Shown here piece after piece: positions 17,090-24,499 of a stretch of 64,000 bases of DNA. The translations under genes and the position numbers were made by a program. Origin of the DNA: Aneurinibacillus uraniidurans (lineage in GTDB: Bacteria > Bacillota > Bacilli > Aneurinibacillales > Aneurinibacillaceae); the NCBI RefSeq assembly GCF_028471905.1, contig NZ_CP116902.1:2268501-2332500 (forward strand). Reading direction: 5' to 3'. Within the stretch, counting starts at the first letter, position 1. Every line of letters starts with the position of its first letter. The notes below the pieces were generated by a model. The model saw only the letters and a program-made list of their open reading frames with translations, was not told the origin of the DNA and made no database searches.

Positions 17090-17205
17090 AAAAAGCCGAG
17101 GAAAAACGGGAGTAGATACCCGAAATTCGCTCGGCTTTTTGATACGATTTTATAAGTTTTAGGTCGACTTTATAAGCTTTGGGAGGAGTTTATTTGGTTG
17201 TTACA
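17090..17205. mobile_element. Tn7-like right-end sequence with terminator hairpin, copy 1
   Basis: A hairpin AAAAAGCCGAG...CTCGGCTTTTT with an inner CGGG/CCCG stem (17090-17140) is followed by two CTTTATAAG(C/T)TTT repeats and the terminus GTTTATTTGGTTGTTACA. The same string occurs at 23920-24044 and, truncated, at 19943-20015. The hairpin could terminate transcription from either side. The 110 bp up to the CBASS gene hold nothing recognised. Confidence 0.55.
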
Positions 17206-17326
17206 CAGTAGGGATTTGGTTTAATAGGGGTATGGACTCTAAAATTAAACGATACCGCCACTGAGCGTTCTCATTCAATTCTCTCAGAATATTAAAAACT
17301 AACCTTATATTTGGGTTTTTATTTGG

Positions 17327-18613
17327 TCATTTGATCTGCACTCTAACGTAATCTTCACATACAATATTCCCCTGTCGATACACCCTACAAATCATCTTGT
17401 GAACCCCACGATAAGCAGTATGTTCTCTGACGCTTATTCCCTCCTTAAAATGTCCAAGGTCTTTTTCTTCTACACATTCATCACCATCATTTACGACTTC
17501 CCATTCCACTTTTGAAAAGTCGAAAAAGCTTGGTATAGCAGTAAATTGAATGTATTTGTCTTTGGGAATGGGTCCCAACACTTCATTCAGAGGAATAAAT
17601 TCTCCAGGATTCCACTCTACCTGTGCTACAATTTCAACAGTATATCCCCCATAACTTTTCGCCAGCATTATACGATTTTCAGCAGTTTCCGTAATCAACT
17701 CACCCCAATAGGAGTGGTTGAAAAAATCTTTCCATGCTGAGAATGCCTGATTTTCGGTGCAGTCATCTTTAAATAATACATCCAGTTTACTAATGTAGTT
17801 TGTAAGCCTTGTGTGTAAATTCTTTACCTTTTGATGGTCTTTTGCATTTAAAAGCAAACTAGAGTCAGAATCCTTTGGATTATATACTTCCTTGTTATCT
17901 TCAAGGCGATCTCGAATAGCTTTTATCGTATAGTAGAAAGTTTCATCAATGCGGTCTTTCGATTGAATACATTCTTCAGCCAATACGGATTGGATTAACC
18001 CTCCAGGCATTGACCACCCGCTTCTTGATTTGCAAAACATCTTGAGCAAGCGAACCACTTTGCGAATGTTTCCATTTGAATCAGTGTTACTATCATTAAA
18101 CCATTTTGTAATAACTTCTGGATCTCGATTTCGCCAAGCACTGCCGCAATGTTCGTACACGTCATTGCCATCTTCGTCTGTAGATTTGCGATATACGGCA
18201 AAATCAATATGGTATCCACTCGCATATTCTACCCGGACACAATTCGTTTTTGCTTCTGGCTCTGTTTTAAATCTCTTGCATTTTCGTTCTAATGCATCAA
18301 CGATTATGTTTTTTGTTGCGATTGTTCCATCTGGAAGGTCGTCTTTGTTAAAGATGATCGCCACATCGATGTCATATTCATTTTCTTCATTTTGTACGAT
18401 GGTGCTCATTGCCATACTGCCTTGTATTTTGTGATCAATCAGAGTGTGTTTCGTTTTATGTTCTTCGTTATATTCAGCTAGTCCAGACACTAGCCTATCT
18501 ATGTTTAAGTCTTTCTTTTCTTTTAGCTCCGTTTGATCTGTTGCTCGAAGCACAACATGATCATTGTAAAATGCATTAAATTTAGCACTTGCGTTATACA
18601 TGCTAGTTGACAT
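17327..18613 (-). CDS. CBASS CD-NTase (SMODS nucleotidyltransferase with AGS-C sensor)
   Basis: 428 aa. The nucleotidyltransferase core has GSMAMST (G65, S66), the paired aspartates in YDIDVAII (D81, D83) and the third catalytic aspartate in YHIDFAVYR (D137). These are the active-site features of DNA-polymerase-beta-like CD-NTases, which make cyclic di- or trinucleotides on phage infection. The C-terminal 100 residues (EWEVVNDGDECVEEKDLGHF and YRGVHKMICRVYRQGN) match the AGS-C sensor domain of Burroughs and colleagues. The ATG follows GAGGTG. It is 11 bp downstream of its predicted effector gene on the same strand, forming a compact two-gene operon. No Cap2/Cap3 (E1/E2 or JAB) genes are present, so type I CBASS. 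The nucleotide product cannot be read from sequence. Confidence 0.88.
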   Translation of the reverse strand: MSTSMYNASAKFNAFYNDHVVLRATDQTELKEKKDLNIDRLVSGLAEYNEEHKTKHTLIDHKIQGSMAMSTIVQNEENEYDIDVAIIFNKDDLPDGTIATKNIIVDALERKCKRFKTEPEAKTNCVRVEYASGYHIDFAVYRKSTDEDGNDVYEHCGSAWRNRDPEVITKWFNDSNTDSNGNIRKVVRLLKMFCKSRSGWSMPGGLIQSVLAEECIQSKDRIDETFYYTIKAIRDRLEDNKEVYNPKDSDSSLLLNAKDHQKVKNLHTRLTNYISKLDVLFKDDCTENQAFSAWKDFFNHSYWGELITETAENRIMLAKSYGGYTVEIVAQVEWNPGEFIPLNEVLGPIPKDKYIQFTAIPSFFDFSKVEWEVVNDGDECVEEKDLGHFKEGISVREHTAYRGVHKMICRVYRQGNIVCEDYVRVQIK

Positions 18614-18624
18614 CGTTCATCACC

Positions 18625-19704
18625 TCATCCAAATAAGATAAATTGCCCTTTCCTTTGACCGTTTAGAACAATCCCCCACGGATATTTTGGCGTTGATTGA
18701 ACGTTGTATTGATAGTTGACAATGGCTTTCATGCGATTATCGTCAATCAACTTGCCCAATTCAAAAGCAAAACAACTTTGACCTGATATGACGAGATGAA
18801 TATTTTGGAGTTTTGGTAATTTTCGATCCACTTTCATTAGCAAATTGTAGGCAGTATTCACATATTCCTGCAACTGTTCTTTGTATATGATGAGGTTGTC
18901 TGTTGATCCAGAAACAGCAAGATGGATGCAAGGACAGTTAAATTGCGACAACTGCTCGTCTGAAATTTGTGCAGTGAGACTAATTGCTACTACAACTTCG
19001 TCGCAAGTAGAAGCATCGATTGAAGCAAACGGATCCTGAACCTGTGTCGTTAATTGGGGATAACTTTTCCTGAATGGCTTTTTAATAAGCTGATAGTACG
19101 TCTGCTCAAACTTGTTGTATTCGAAGTATTCATCCATACGCTCCCGTTCGAAAAATTTTCCAGCCATCATCACAAATGGAATCGATGCAACACCTGTATA
19201 CCCACGTTTCTTGTCCTTGCTCTCCATCTTGAAAGCATTAACCTTCTGCTCAATTTCTTCGACAATATCATTTGATATGTGTTCATTCACACCTCGTCCA
19301 TATTGTCGAACAAAATCGATTTCTTTTTCTTTGAACTGAAATGAATTCATGCCGACATCCTTGTGATGGTTTTCAATTTTTCGTTGGTGAAACATTCCGT
19401 TAATGTTCATGATGTACATCTTGTTCTTAACATGGAACATCAAAAACAAACCAATAAGGAAAAGCACACCTCCTGTCCCCAATTGAACGAGATTATTTTG
19501 CACTTCATTATGGCTTAAAAATGCAAACACTTTATCATCAAACGTTCCAAATGAAGTGACAATCAGTTCAATACCAACCGTCATAATGAAGTCTGCCACC
19601 GCTTGCTCACTTTGCATATTTATCATGTGCTTGACGAAAAATATCCCACCGATAAGTAGTATGAAAAAAATAATAGTCAATGCTAATTCATAGCTTATAT
19701 TCAT
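18625..19704 (-). CDS. CBASS effector, transmembrane-SAVED (Cap14-like)
   Basis: 359 aa. Two to three hydrophobic helices occupy the N-terminal 95 residues (about 6-24, 38-53 and 75-92). A basic linker follows, then a C-terminal SAVED sensor domain of about 180 residues, recognised by HLAVSGSTDNLIIY, the long helix YKEQLQEYVNTAYNLLMKV, LQNIHLVISGQSCFAFELGK and VNYQY near the end. SAVED domains bind cyclic oligonucleotides made by the partner CD-NTase. In Cap14-type effectors this triggers membrane disruption and abortive infection. It is the first gene of the pair, with GGGGG upstream of ATG. The assignment follows from the SAVED signature and the neighbour; membrane damage is known for the family, not shown here. 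Confidence 0.85.
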   Translation of the reverse strand: MNISYELALTIIFFILLIGGIFFVKHMINMQSEQAVADFIMTVGIELIVTSFGTFDDKVFAFLSHNEVQNNLVQLGTGGVLFLIGLFLMFHVKNKMYIMNINGMFHQRKIENHHKDVGMNSFQFKEKEIDFVRQYGRGVNEHISNDIVEEIEQKVNAFKMESKDKKRGYTGVASIPFVMMAGKFFERERMDEYFEYNKFEQTYYQLIKKPFRKSYPQLTTQVQDPFASIDASTCDEVVVAISLTAQISDEQLSQFNCPCIHLAVSGSTDNLIIYKEQLQEYVNTAYNLLMKVDRKLPKLQNIHLVISGQSCFAFELGKLIDDNRMKAIVNYQYNVQSTPKYPWGIVLNGQRKGQFILFG

Positions 19705-19942
19705 CTCAATGCCCCCTTTCCTATTAGAAGTTATTTTACCATTTTTTCTTCCTAATTTTAAAAATATTAGTTTTTTTGTGATTTAAGATGATTCAAAGGT
19801 CGGTAAGACATGACAATTCATGACAATAGTTTGGTATGAGTTAGCGGGATTATCCAAAAAACGGTAGTGTTCTAAATCATAAAAGGACATGCCTTTTCCA
19901 ACTTCTCTATATATGGGCTTAGGTGCGGGAAAATGATCCGAG

Positions 19943-20016
19943 AAAAAAGCCGAGGAAAGTCAGATGTGATGATCTGAAATTCGCTCGGCTTTTTAACACG
20001 ACTTTATAAGCTTTGA
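19943..20016. mobile_element. Truncated Tn7-like right-end sequence, copy 2
   Basis: The same GCCGAG/CTCGGC hairpin (19943-19994) followed by GACTTTATAAGCTTTG, but the terminal GGAGGAGTTTATTTGGTTGTTACA is missing. The next bases, AGTAGGGAT, match those just outside copy 1, as if the terminus had been deleted. The flanking 230 bp (19705-19942) hold nothing else recognised. Confidence 0.5.
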
Positions 20017-20071
20017 ATAGTAGGGATGAGCCCAAAAGGGGCTAGGATTTAATTTTTCAAAATTTTGATTC

Positions 20072-20983
20072 TCAGACTGGCAACTTATAGTTATATTTAC
20101 TATCTTTAAGATTATATCTTTGACCGTTACTCCAAAAGATAATAGGCACATTGCCATTCTTCTCAATATACCTATCCACGCTCTTTTGAAGTTCATTCTT
20201 AACCCACTCTCTCCAACTATCCATTGGTGGAAGAAAGAAATATCCAGTATCATCATCTCCAATGGCGACATAGGATTCATTAAGAACAAGCATACCTATC
20301 AAACTACAGATTAGAGCAGCTCGTTTTTCATGATCCATTTCTTGGCTCAAACTCGTCCATATTGAATGATCTAAGAAAGTGCTGGATGCACGAAGTTTTT
20401 CAAAGAGACGATTTTTCTGACAGTAATCATATAAACGGTCAAAAGTGTCCCTACGACCTTTTTTCTTTGGAGGTAATTGGTTATAATCATTATCATTAAG
20501 GAGAATTCCCAATACGACATTGGGGCAAGTCTCTATAAAATTATTATCAGGTTCAACTTTTGGAAAATTGGTGATAAGATGTTGTTTATTTGACAGATAC
20601 TCAATGAATTGAACAACTGTATCACCACCTGCTCGACGTAACCCATAGCCCGTATTGCCGACAATCTTATTGTGGCCGTCATAAGTATTCTTGGAATGCG
20701 TATGACCAGGTTTACAACGTGAAGGGAATACCTTGCCTAATGTGAAAAGTGTCTCTACTACACGAATAGCGTTTCCATCAACTCTCTTATTGCTATAAGT
20801 GTTGGGCAATAAAGGAGCATCTACACAAATGAGATCTATCTCCCTATCCAAGTTTAGCACCTCTAATTTGCTGATCTTATCCGAAAAAGTACGGAATACT
20901 TTCGTTTGTTGATTAACGATTTGACATAATCCAGTTGAATTAGTTGTGTACGACAACCCACAGTCGATTCCCAAAATATGCAT
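20072..20983 (-). CDS. DUF429 (RNase H-fold) protein
   Basis: 303 aa. The N-terminus ILGIDCGLSYTTNSTGLC, followed by a strand ending in ICVDAPLLPN, gives the two acidic positions of the RNase H-like fold. RCKPGHTHS, GYGLRRAGGD and FIETCPNVVLGIL are further DUF429 signatures. DUF429 proteins are predicted nucleases or Holliday-junction-resolvase-like enzymes without demonstrated substrate. It is downstream of a HEPN gene on the same strand, separated by about 135 bp, so the two may form a defence pair. The ribosome site (AGGTTGAAG) is spaced somewhat long from the ATG. Confidence 0.7.
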   Translation of the reverse strand: MHILGIDCGLSYTTNSTGLCQIVNQQTKVFRTFSDKISKLEVLNLDREIDLICVDAPLLPNTYSNKRVDGNAIRVVETLFTLGKVFPSRCKPGHTHSKNTYDGHNKIVGNTGYGLRRAGGDTVVQFIEYLSNKQHLITNFPKVEPDNNFIETCPNVVLGILLNDNDYNQLPPKKKGRRDTFDRLYDYCQKNRLFEKLRASSTFLDHSIWTSLSQEMDHEKRAALICSLIGMLVLNESYVAIGDDDTGYFFLPPMDSWREWVKNELQKSVDRYIEKNGNVPIIFWSNGQRYNLKDSKYNYKLPV

Positions 20984-21119
20984 ACCGCTTTCTTCAACCT
21001 CCCTATCATATAAACAATAATACCGTAAGAAGAAAAACTAACCCAAACGGACTATAGATTTTTTATGCTTATTGACTATGAAAACCGCTTATAAAATTCC
21101 CTCTTTTGAAACTGTTCCT

Positions 21120-22496
21120 TTACTTTGCATTTCCCATAATTAATTCTTTAAACTCATCTTCTAAATCATCCAGGGTTTCTAACAAAGTAAGGTCAATTCT
21201 ATCCTTATAAGTTTGGATTAATTCGCAATAAATTCTCTTTCTTGTAATTTCCCATGATCCATACATAGAATTCCTTAGCGATTCGATTCTTCTGTTCAAC
21301 TCTCTAAATGCTCTATTCATAGCAAGGAGCATTTCTTCATCCCATTCCGCATACTCAAACCATGGAATAACTTCCCTCTCCCTGCTTCCAGTATTTCTTC
21401 CTATACTGTCAAAATCTACAGCAAAAAAATATGAACCACTACGAAGTATAAATTTATTAAATACCCTATGTTTTTTCAATACTTCAAGTTTTTCGTCATC
21501 AAAGTCTACACCTCTTATAATACTAAGGTCTATTCGTGAAGTTTCATTTATATCAATTTCACTTGAGTAATCCTTCAATAGTACACATAAAATGTCCCAA
21601 AAAATTGTATTTCTTCTACCAGCTATGAAACCAAACCAATTTCCCATCCATTTTGACAGAGAATCTTTTATAAATCTCCTCTCCAAGGAAACTGCTAAAT
21701 TTAGTATTTGGGGAAAATGTTCATAGAAGCTTATGAAGTAATTGGAGTCACGCATTATACTTCTCACAAAACCCTCTTGAATACTCTCAAATTGTGATTC
21801 AACAATATCTTTCCAAAAGTCAGCATTATGAGCATTTATCACAAAGTGCACACTACTATTAAATCGTTCTAAAAATTTCGAGAAAAAATCTTGAGAGTCG
21901 TGCTTAAAGACAATATTAATATCATTAATCAGCAGTATTTTATTTTGATCGTCTTCAATATCACGATACTTGTAGTAATCCAATAATCTCTCTACAAGAT
22001 ACTCTTTTCCACCAAGTACATAGAACTTACTTAAGTTATCCTGGACATAATTCCAAAAACATTCAACCGTCGAGCTATCAATTGTACCTTTCTTTGCATG
22101 AGCACATTTATTTCTTATATTCTTCCAATAGTTATATTCATTTTTTGCTTCTTCACGATTTTCAAATAAAATAATTGCCCTACTGTATGACCTTGATGTA
22201 GGGTTAGGGTCTGCTTCAATTATTTGATTTAAATGCTTCTCCCATGTGTCATCATCTACTAATGGCTTTAAAATATTTTCTTGCCACTCTGCATCTTTTC
22301 CCTGATATAAGTCTGGTCTATAGGTACAGTTCAAAATCCTATCTTTAATAGTAATTTTAAAAGCAAGATATGACATAAGAAATGCCGATTTATATGCACC
22401 TATCTTATAACAGATAACAGATTCTCGAAATAACTCTTCGGCATTAGCGTCAAATGGTTTAAGTTTATCAACCCATTTTTCAATTTGTAGTTTCAT
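21120..22496 (-). CDS. HEPN-domain protein (R128-xxxx-H133 motif)
   Basis: 458 aa from the ATG with GGAGGAACAAAGAAA directly upstream; 34 further in-frame codons upstream lack a ribosome site. The N-terminal 140 residues are helical (ELFRESVICYKIGAYKSAFL, MSYLAFKITIKDR) and end in YWKNIRNKCAHAKKG. RNKCAH is the R-x4-H catalytic motif of HEPN ribonucleases, and the preceding helix arrangement fits. The rest is helical without a recognised domain (FNSSVHFVINAHNADFWKDI; NSYFISFYEHFPQIL). HEPN RNases act as toxins or abortive-infection effectors. The antitoxin or sensor would be expected next door: DUF429 downstream is the only candidate. Function is inferred from motif and context. Confidence 0.65.
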   Translation of the reverse strand: MKLQIEKWVDKLKPFDANAEELFRESVICYKIGAYKSAFLMSYLAFKITIKDRILNCTYRPDLYQGKDAEWQENILKPLVDDDTWEKHLNQIIEADPNPTSRSYSRAIILFENREEAKNEYNYWKNIRNKCAHAKKGTIDSSTVECFWNYVQDNLSKFYVLGGKEYLVERLLDYYKYRDIEDDQNKILLINDINIVFKHDSQDFFSKFLERFNSSVHFVINAHNADFWKDIVESQFESIQEGFVRSIMRDSNYFISFYEHFPQILNLAVSLERRFIKDSLSKWMGNWFGFIAGRRNTIFWDILCVLLKDYSSEIDINETSRIDLSIIRGVDFDDEKLEVLKKHRVFNKFILRSGSYFFAVDFDSIGRNTGSREREVIPWFEYAEWDEEMLLAMNRAFRELNRRIESLRNSMYGSWEITRKRIYCELIQTYKDRIDLTLLETLDDLEDEFKELIMGNAK

Positions 22497-22904
22497 TTTC
22501 TTTGTTCCTCCTACAATAATATATCCTTTAAAGACACCATTTTCTGTAATTGCTTGTATTATCATTTTAACGAGATAGCAATAATTTGTATACGGCATAT
22601 TGTTTTAGTTGGTTTTAGCTTTTTATAGTTGTATAAACGAATATCGAAATAAACAGTGGAGGGGTTTTGTTGAACGGCAACTTTGTCCATATTGTTGGGT
22701 ATCAAGTACATAGATAAGAACTTTAGGAGAATATGCCTACTAAAAGAATTAGAGAAGGCTCCTGAGATTAGAGACGAAGGGTATTGGAAAAACCGAGGAT
22801 ACCGCACTTGGTTCCCGCTGTTTCACTACATTTATTTTGAATTAAAACGACATTCAAAACGTTTTGATTAATGGAATATATATAGCGGCAGTAACAATCC
22901 AGTT

Positions 22905-23102
22905 ATGAATTGGAGAGATGGTTGGCCCAAGAAGAAAATCCTGAGATGTGACATTGAGTTTTATTGGGAGTTCAACTACGAAGAATTCGTTTTAAAAGTA
23001 TTGTTGGATAAAAATAAAAAGTTGTCTCAAACCGATTTAAATGAGTTGAGGGATAAAATAGCCGTTTTTTGCGACAGCGTAACTCAAAAAATGGACAACT
23101 AA
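22905..23102 (+). CDS. Hypothetical 65-aa protein (weak)
   Basis: Short acidic/basic helical product (CDIEFYWEFNYEEFVLKVLL). Codon use looks natural, but no strong ribosome site precedes the ATG. A 62-codon frame just upstream (22683-22871) may be part of the same decayed gene. The region 22600-23310 is otherwise gene remnants and a terminator. Confidence 0.3.
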   Translation: MNWRDGWPKKKILRCDIEFYWEFNYEEFVLKVLLDKNKKLSQTDLNELRDKIAVFCDSVTQKMDN

Positions 23103-23237
23103 CACAAAATCGCTATGGGACTTTCAACTCACTATACAAATGGAATTTCGACTTCAAAAATCAAGGTTTTACTCACATCATGAAAGATATTGATGAAATA
23201 GTATATCAAAAGATCGAATCACCATAATTGAATTCTT

Positions 23238-23277
23238 ACCCGCAGTAACTGCAACGTGCGAATCTGCGGGTTTTTTA
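23238..23277 (+). terminator. Rho-independent terminator
   Basis: Perfect eight-base stem ACCCGCAG/CTGCGGGT with an 18-base loop and a T6 tail. It terminates whatever reads through from the short forward frames. Confidence 0.75.
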
Positions 23278-23314
23278 TTAATCCATGACATCTAAAAAAT
23301 CTGTCCTATTACAA

Positions 23315-23668
23315 TTATTCTCTAAATGAATTTAGTAGCTTCAAAATACCCTCACTAACATTCTTAGGACGAATCCCTGCTTTTTTCAAGACCTTCCACT
23401 CATTCACCTGTTCCCCTCTCTGTTCTAACTCTTGAATTGCCCACTTGATTTTCCTCAACCGATACTTTTCCCCGTTCTCAAGTACATGGTCTAAAAATTC
23501 TTTGGTTTTCGGCAATTTATCTAAATGCTTCCCCAACAATGCTCGCATGCCGACTACCGCCCCAACTCTGCTGACAGTTATCCTTTTCAGTTTCCCTCCC
23601 ATATTTCTTATTTGTTCGACGGCTTTCTGAACTTTCTCAAAAACTACTGAATCTCTTTCAGTCCAATG
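23315..23668 (-). pseudogene. tnsD: tnsD C-terminal remnant (Tn7-like target selector)
   Basis: An open frame of 117 codons starting just after a stop and lacking the zinc-finger and TniQ N-terminus. It reads WTERDSVVFEKVQKAVEQI, KRITVSRVGAVVG, GKHLDKLPKTKEFL, RLRKIKWAIQELEQRGEQV and NEWKVLKKAGIRP. The WxxRD...V..A, RIT..R(I/V)G and (R/K)IKWAI.EL..RGE..WK...AGIR series is how TnsD C-termini end in Firmicute Tn7-like elements. Intact TnsD is several hundred residues, so this is a 3' fragment. It lies 100 bp from a short end-like element and supports the Tn7-like reading of all the terminal repeats in the island. Confidence 0.65.
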
Positions 23669-23771
23669 TCACCTAAAAATAAAGTCATATCAATCCACCC
23701 ACCCCCACCAATTCCCTCTCAGCCCTACTCCCACAAGGCTTCCCCCTTTTCCACCCTTATTTTCAAGTCCT

Positions 23772-24044
23772 TGTAGTAAAATAAAATCGTCTTAAAAATC
23801 AGGAGTAAGCCAGGGGAAAACTAGAGAAAATTAGGATCAAAAAAGTAAATAAAGTCAGCCCGTGAGGGCAGGGAAAGGCAGGGTGAAAAGCAGGAAAAAA
23901 AGCGGGATGAGGGAAAGGACGTAGGAAGAAAAAGTTGAGGAAAAGCGGGAGTAGATACCCGAAATTCACTCAGCTTTTTGATACGACTTTATAAGTTTTA
24001 GGTCAGCTTTATAAGCTTTGGGAGGAGTTTATTTGGTTGTTACA
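23772..24044. mobile_element. Tn7-like end pair or right end, copy 3 (273 bp)
   Basis: The right half (23930-24044) repeats the sequence at 17090-17205: hairpin, two CTTTATAAG(C/T)TTT sites and terminus TTATTTGGTTGTTACA. The left half begins TGTAGTAAAATAAAATCGTC and includes GTAAATAAAGTCAGCC, which could be a matching left end, making another short MITE. The flanks GTCCT and TGTAA do not match, so the left boundary is uncertain. The stretch 23669-23771 is a C-rich remnant with no gene. Confidence 0.5.
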
Positions 24045-24084
24045 TGTAACCATAAAAATAATTGTTCCCTGCCCGTGTTGCTTT

Positions 24085-24161
24085 CCCTGATAAAAGAAAA
24101 AGCATGAATGAAATCAGGTGTTTAAACCTGCTTTTACCCATTCTTGAGAGAACAACTTTAT
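24085..24161. repeat. Imperfect hairpin repeat, right-flank copy
   Basis: About 75% identical to 3442-3517. Here a larger fold is visible: ATTGTTCC (24061) can pair with GGAACAAT (near 24200), and CCCTGATAAA with TTTATCCAGGG, around the central CAGGTGTTTAAACCTG hairpin. Confidence 0.55.
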
Positions 24162-24310
24162 TTATCCAGGGAAGGAGTTACTTTGCTGAGGAACAATTAT
24201 TTCTTGCGATAACACGAGTATTTTTCACTCTTATATAAATTACTGAGCAATCTAACTTGGTTACCGACTTTAATGTCAAGCAACATCTGCTCTATATAGA
24301 AAAGTCCTAA

Positions 24311-24358
24311 TTACTCTATAGTTAAACTTTTAGCTATATTCCGTGGTCGGTCAACACT
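24311..24358 (-). pseudogene. glmS: glmS 3'-end relic (attTn7-like site)
   Basis: Reverse reading gives SVDRPRNIAKSLTIE followed by TAA, which is the conserved C-terminus of glucosamine-6-phosphate synthase (VDxPRNLAKSVTVE). Nothing upstream is GlmS-like, so only about 15 codons survive. TnsD of Tn7 binds exactly this part of glmS and directs insertion a short distance downstream. Here the last Tn7-like terminus lies about 270 bp downstream (lower coordinates), in the correct orientation. The fragment is far from a real glmS gene. Confidence 0.7.
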
Positions 24359-24383
24359 TAATATCCATACTAAATATACATAA

Positions 24384-24417
24384 AAACATCCAGTCTTGAT
24401 TAAGACTGGATGTTTTG
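24384..24417. terminator. Perfect inverted-repeat terminator
   Basis: AAAACATCCAGTCTT paired with AAGACTGGATGTTTT around GATT; bidirectional. It separates the island from the glnA operon. Confidence 0.75.
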
Positions 24418-24455
24418 TGAGTTTGAAGCATAACCTTGCCGTTTGTATTTTGAAG

Positions 24456-24484
24456 CATAACCCTGCCAAAGCGGCAAGGTTATG
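24456..24484 (-). terminator. glnA terminator
   Basis: ATAACCTTGCC/GGCAGGGTTAT stem (one G-U type mismatch) with a GCTTT-type loop, 16 bp past the glnA stop. The phrase GAAGCATAACC(T/C)TGCC is also directly repeated at 24424 and 24452. Confidence 0.6.
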
Positions 24485-24499
24485 GGTTAAGGAACAAGA

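Noticed and set aside
22683-22871. 62-codon forward frame
   Set aside because: No ribosome site and no recognisable content; probably part of a decayed gene.
24061-24210. The nested fold at the right island edge as a known riboswitch
   Set aside because: Landmarks of riboswitch classes I know are absent, and no gene follows directly on the same strand.
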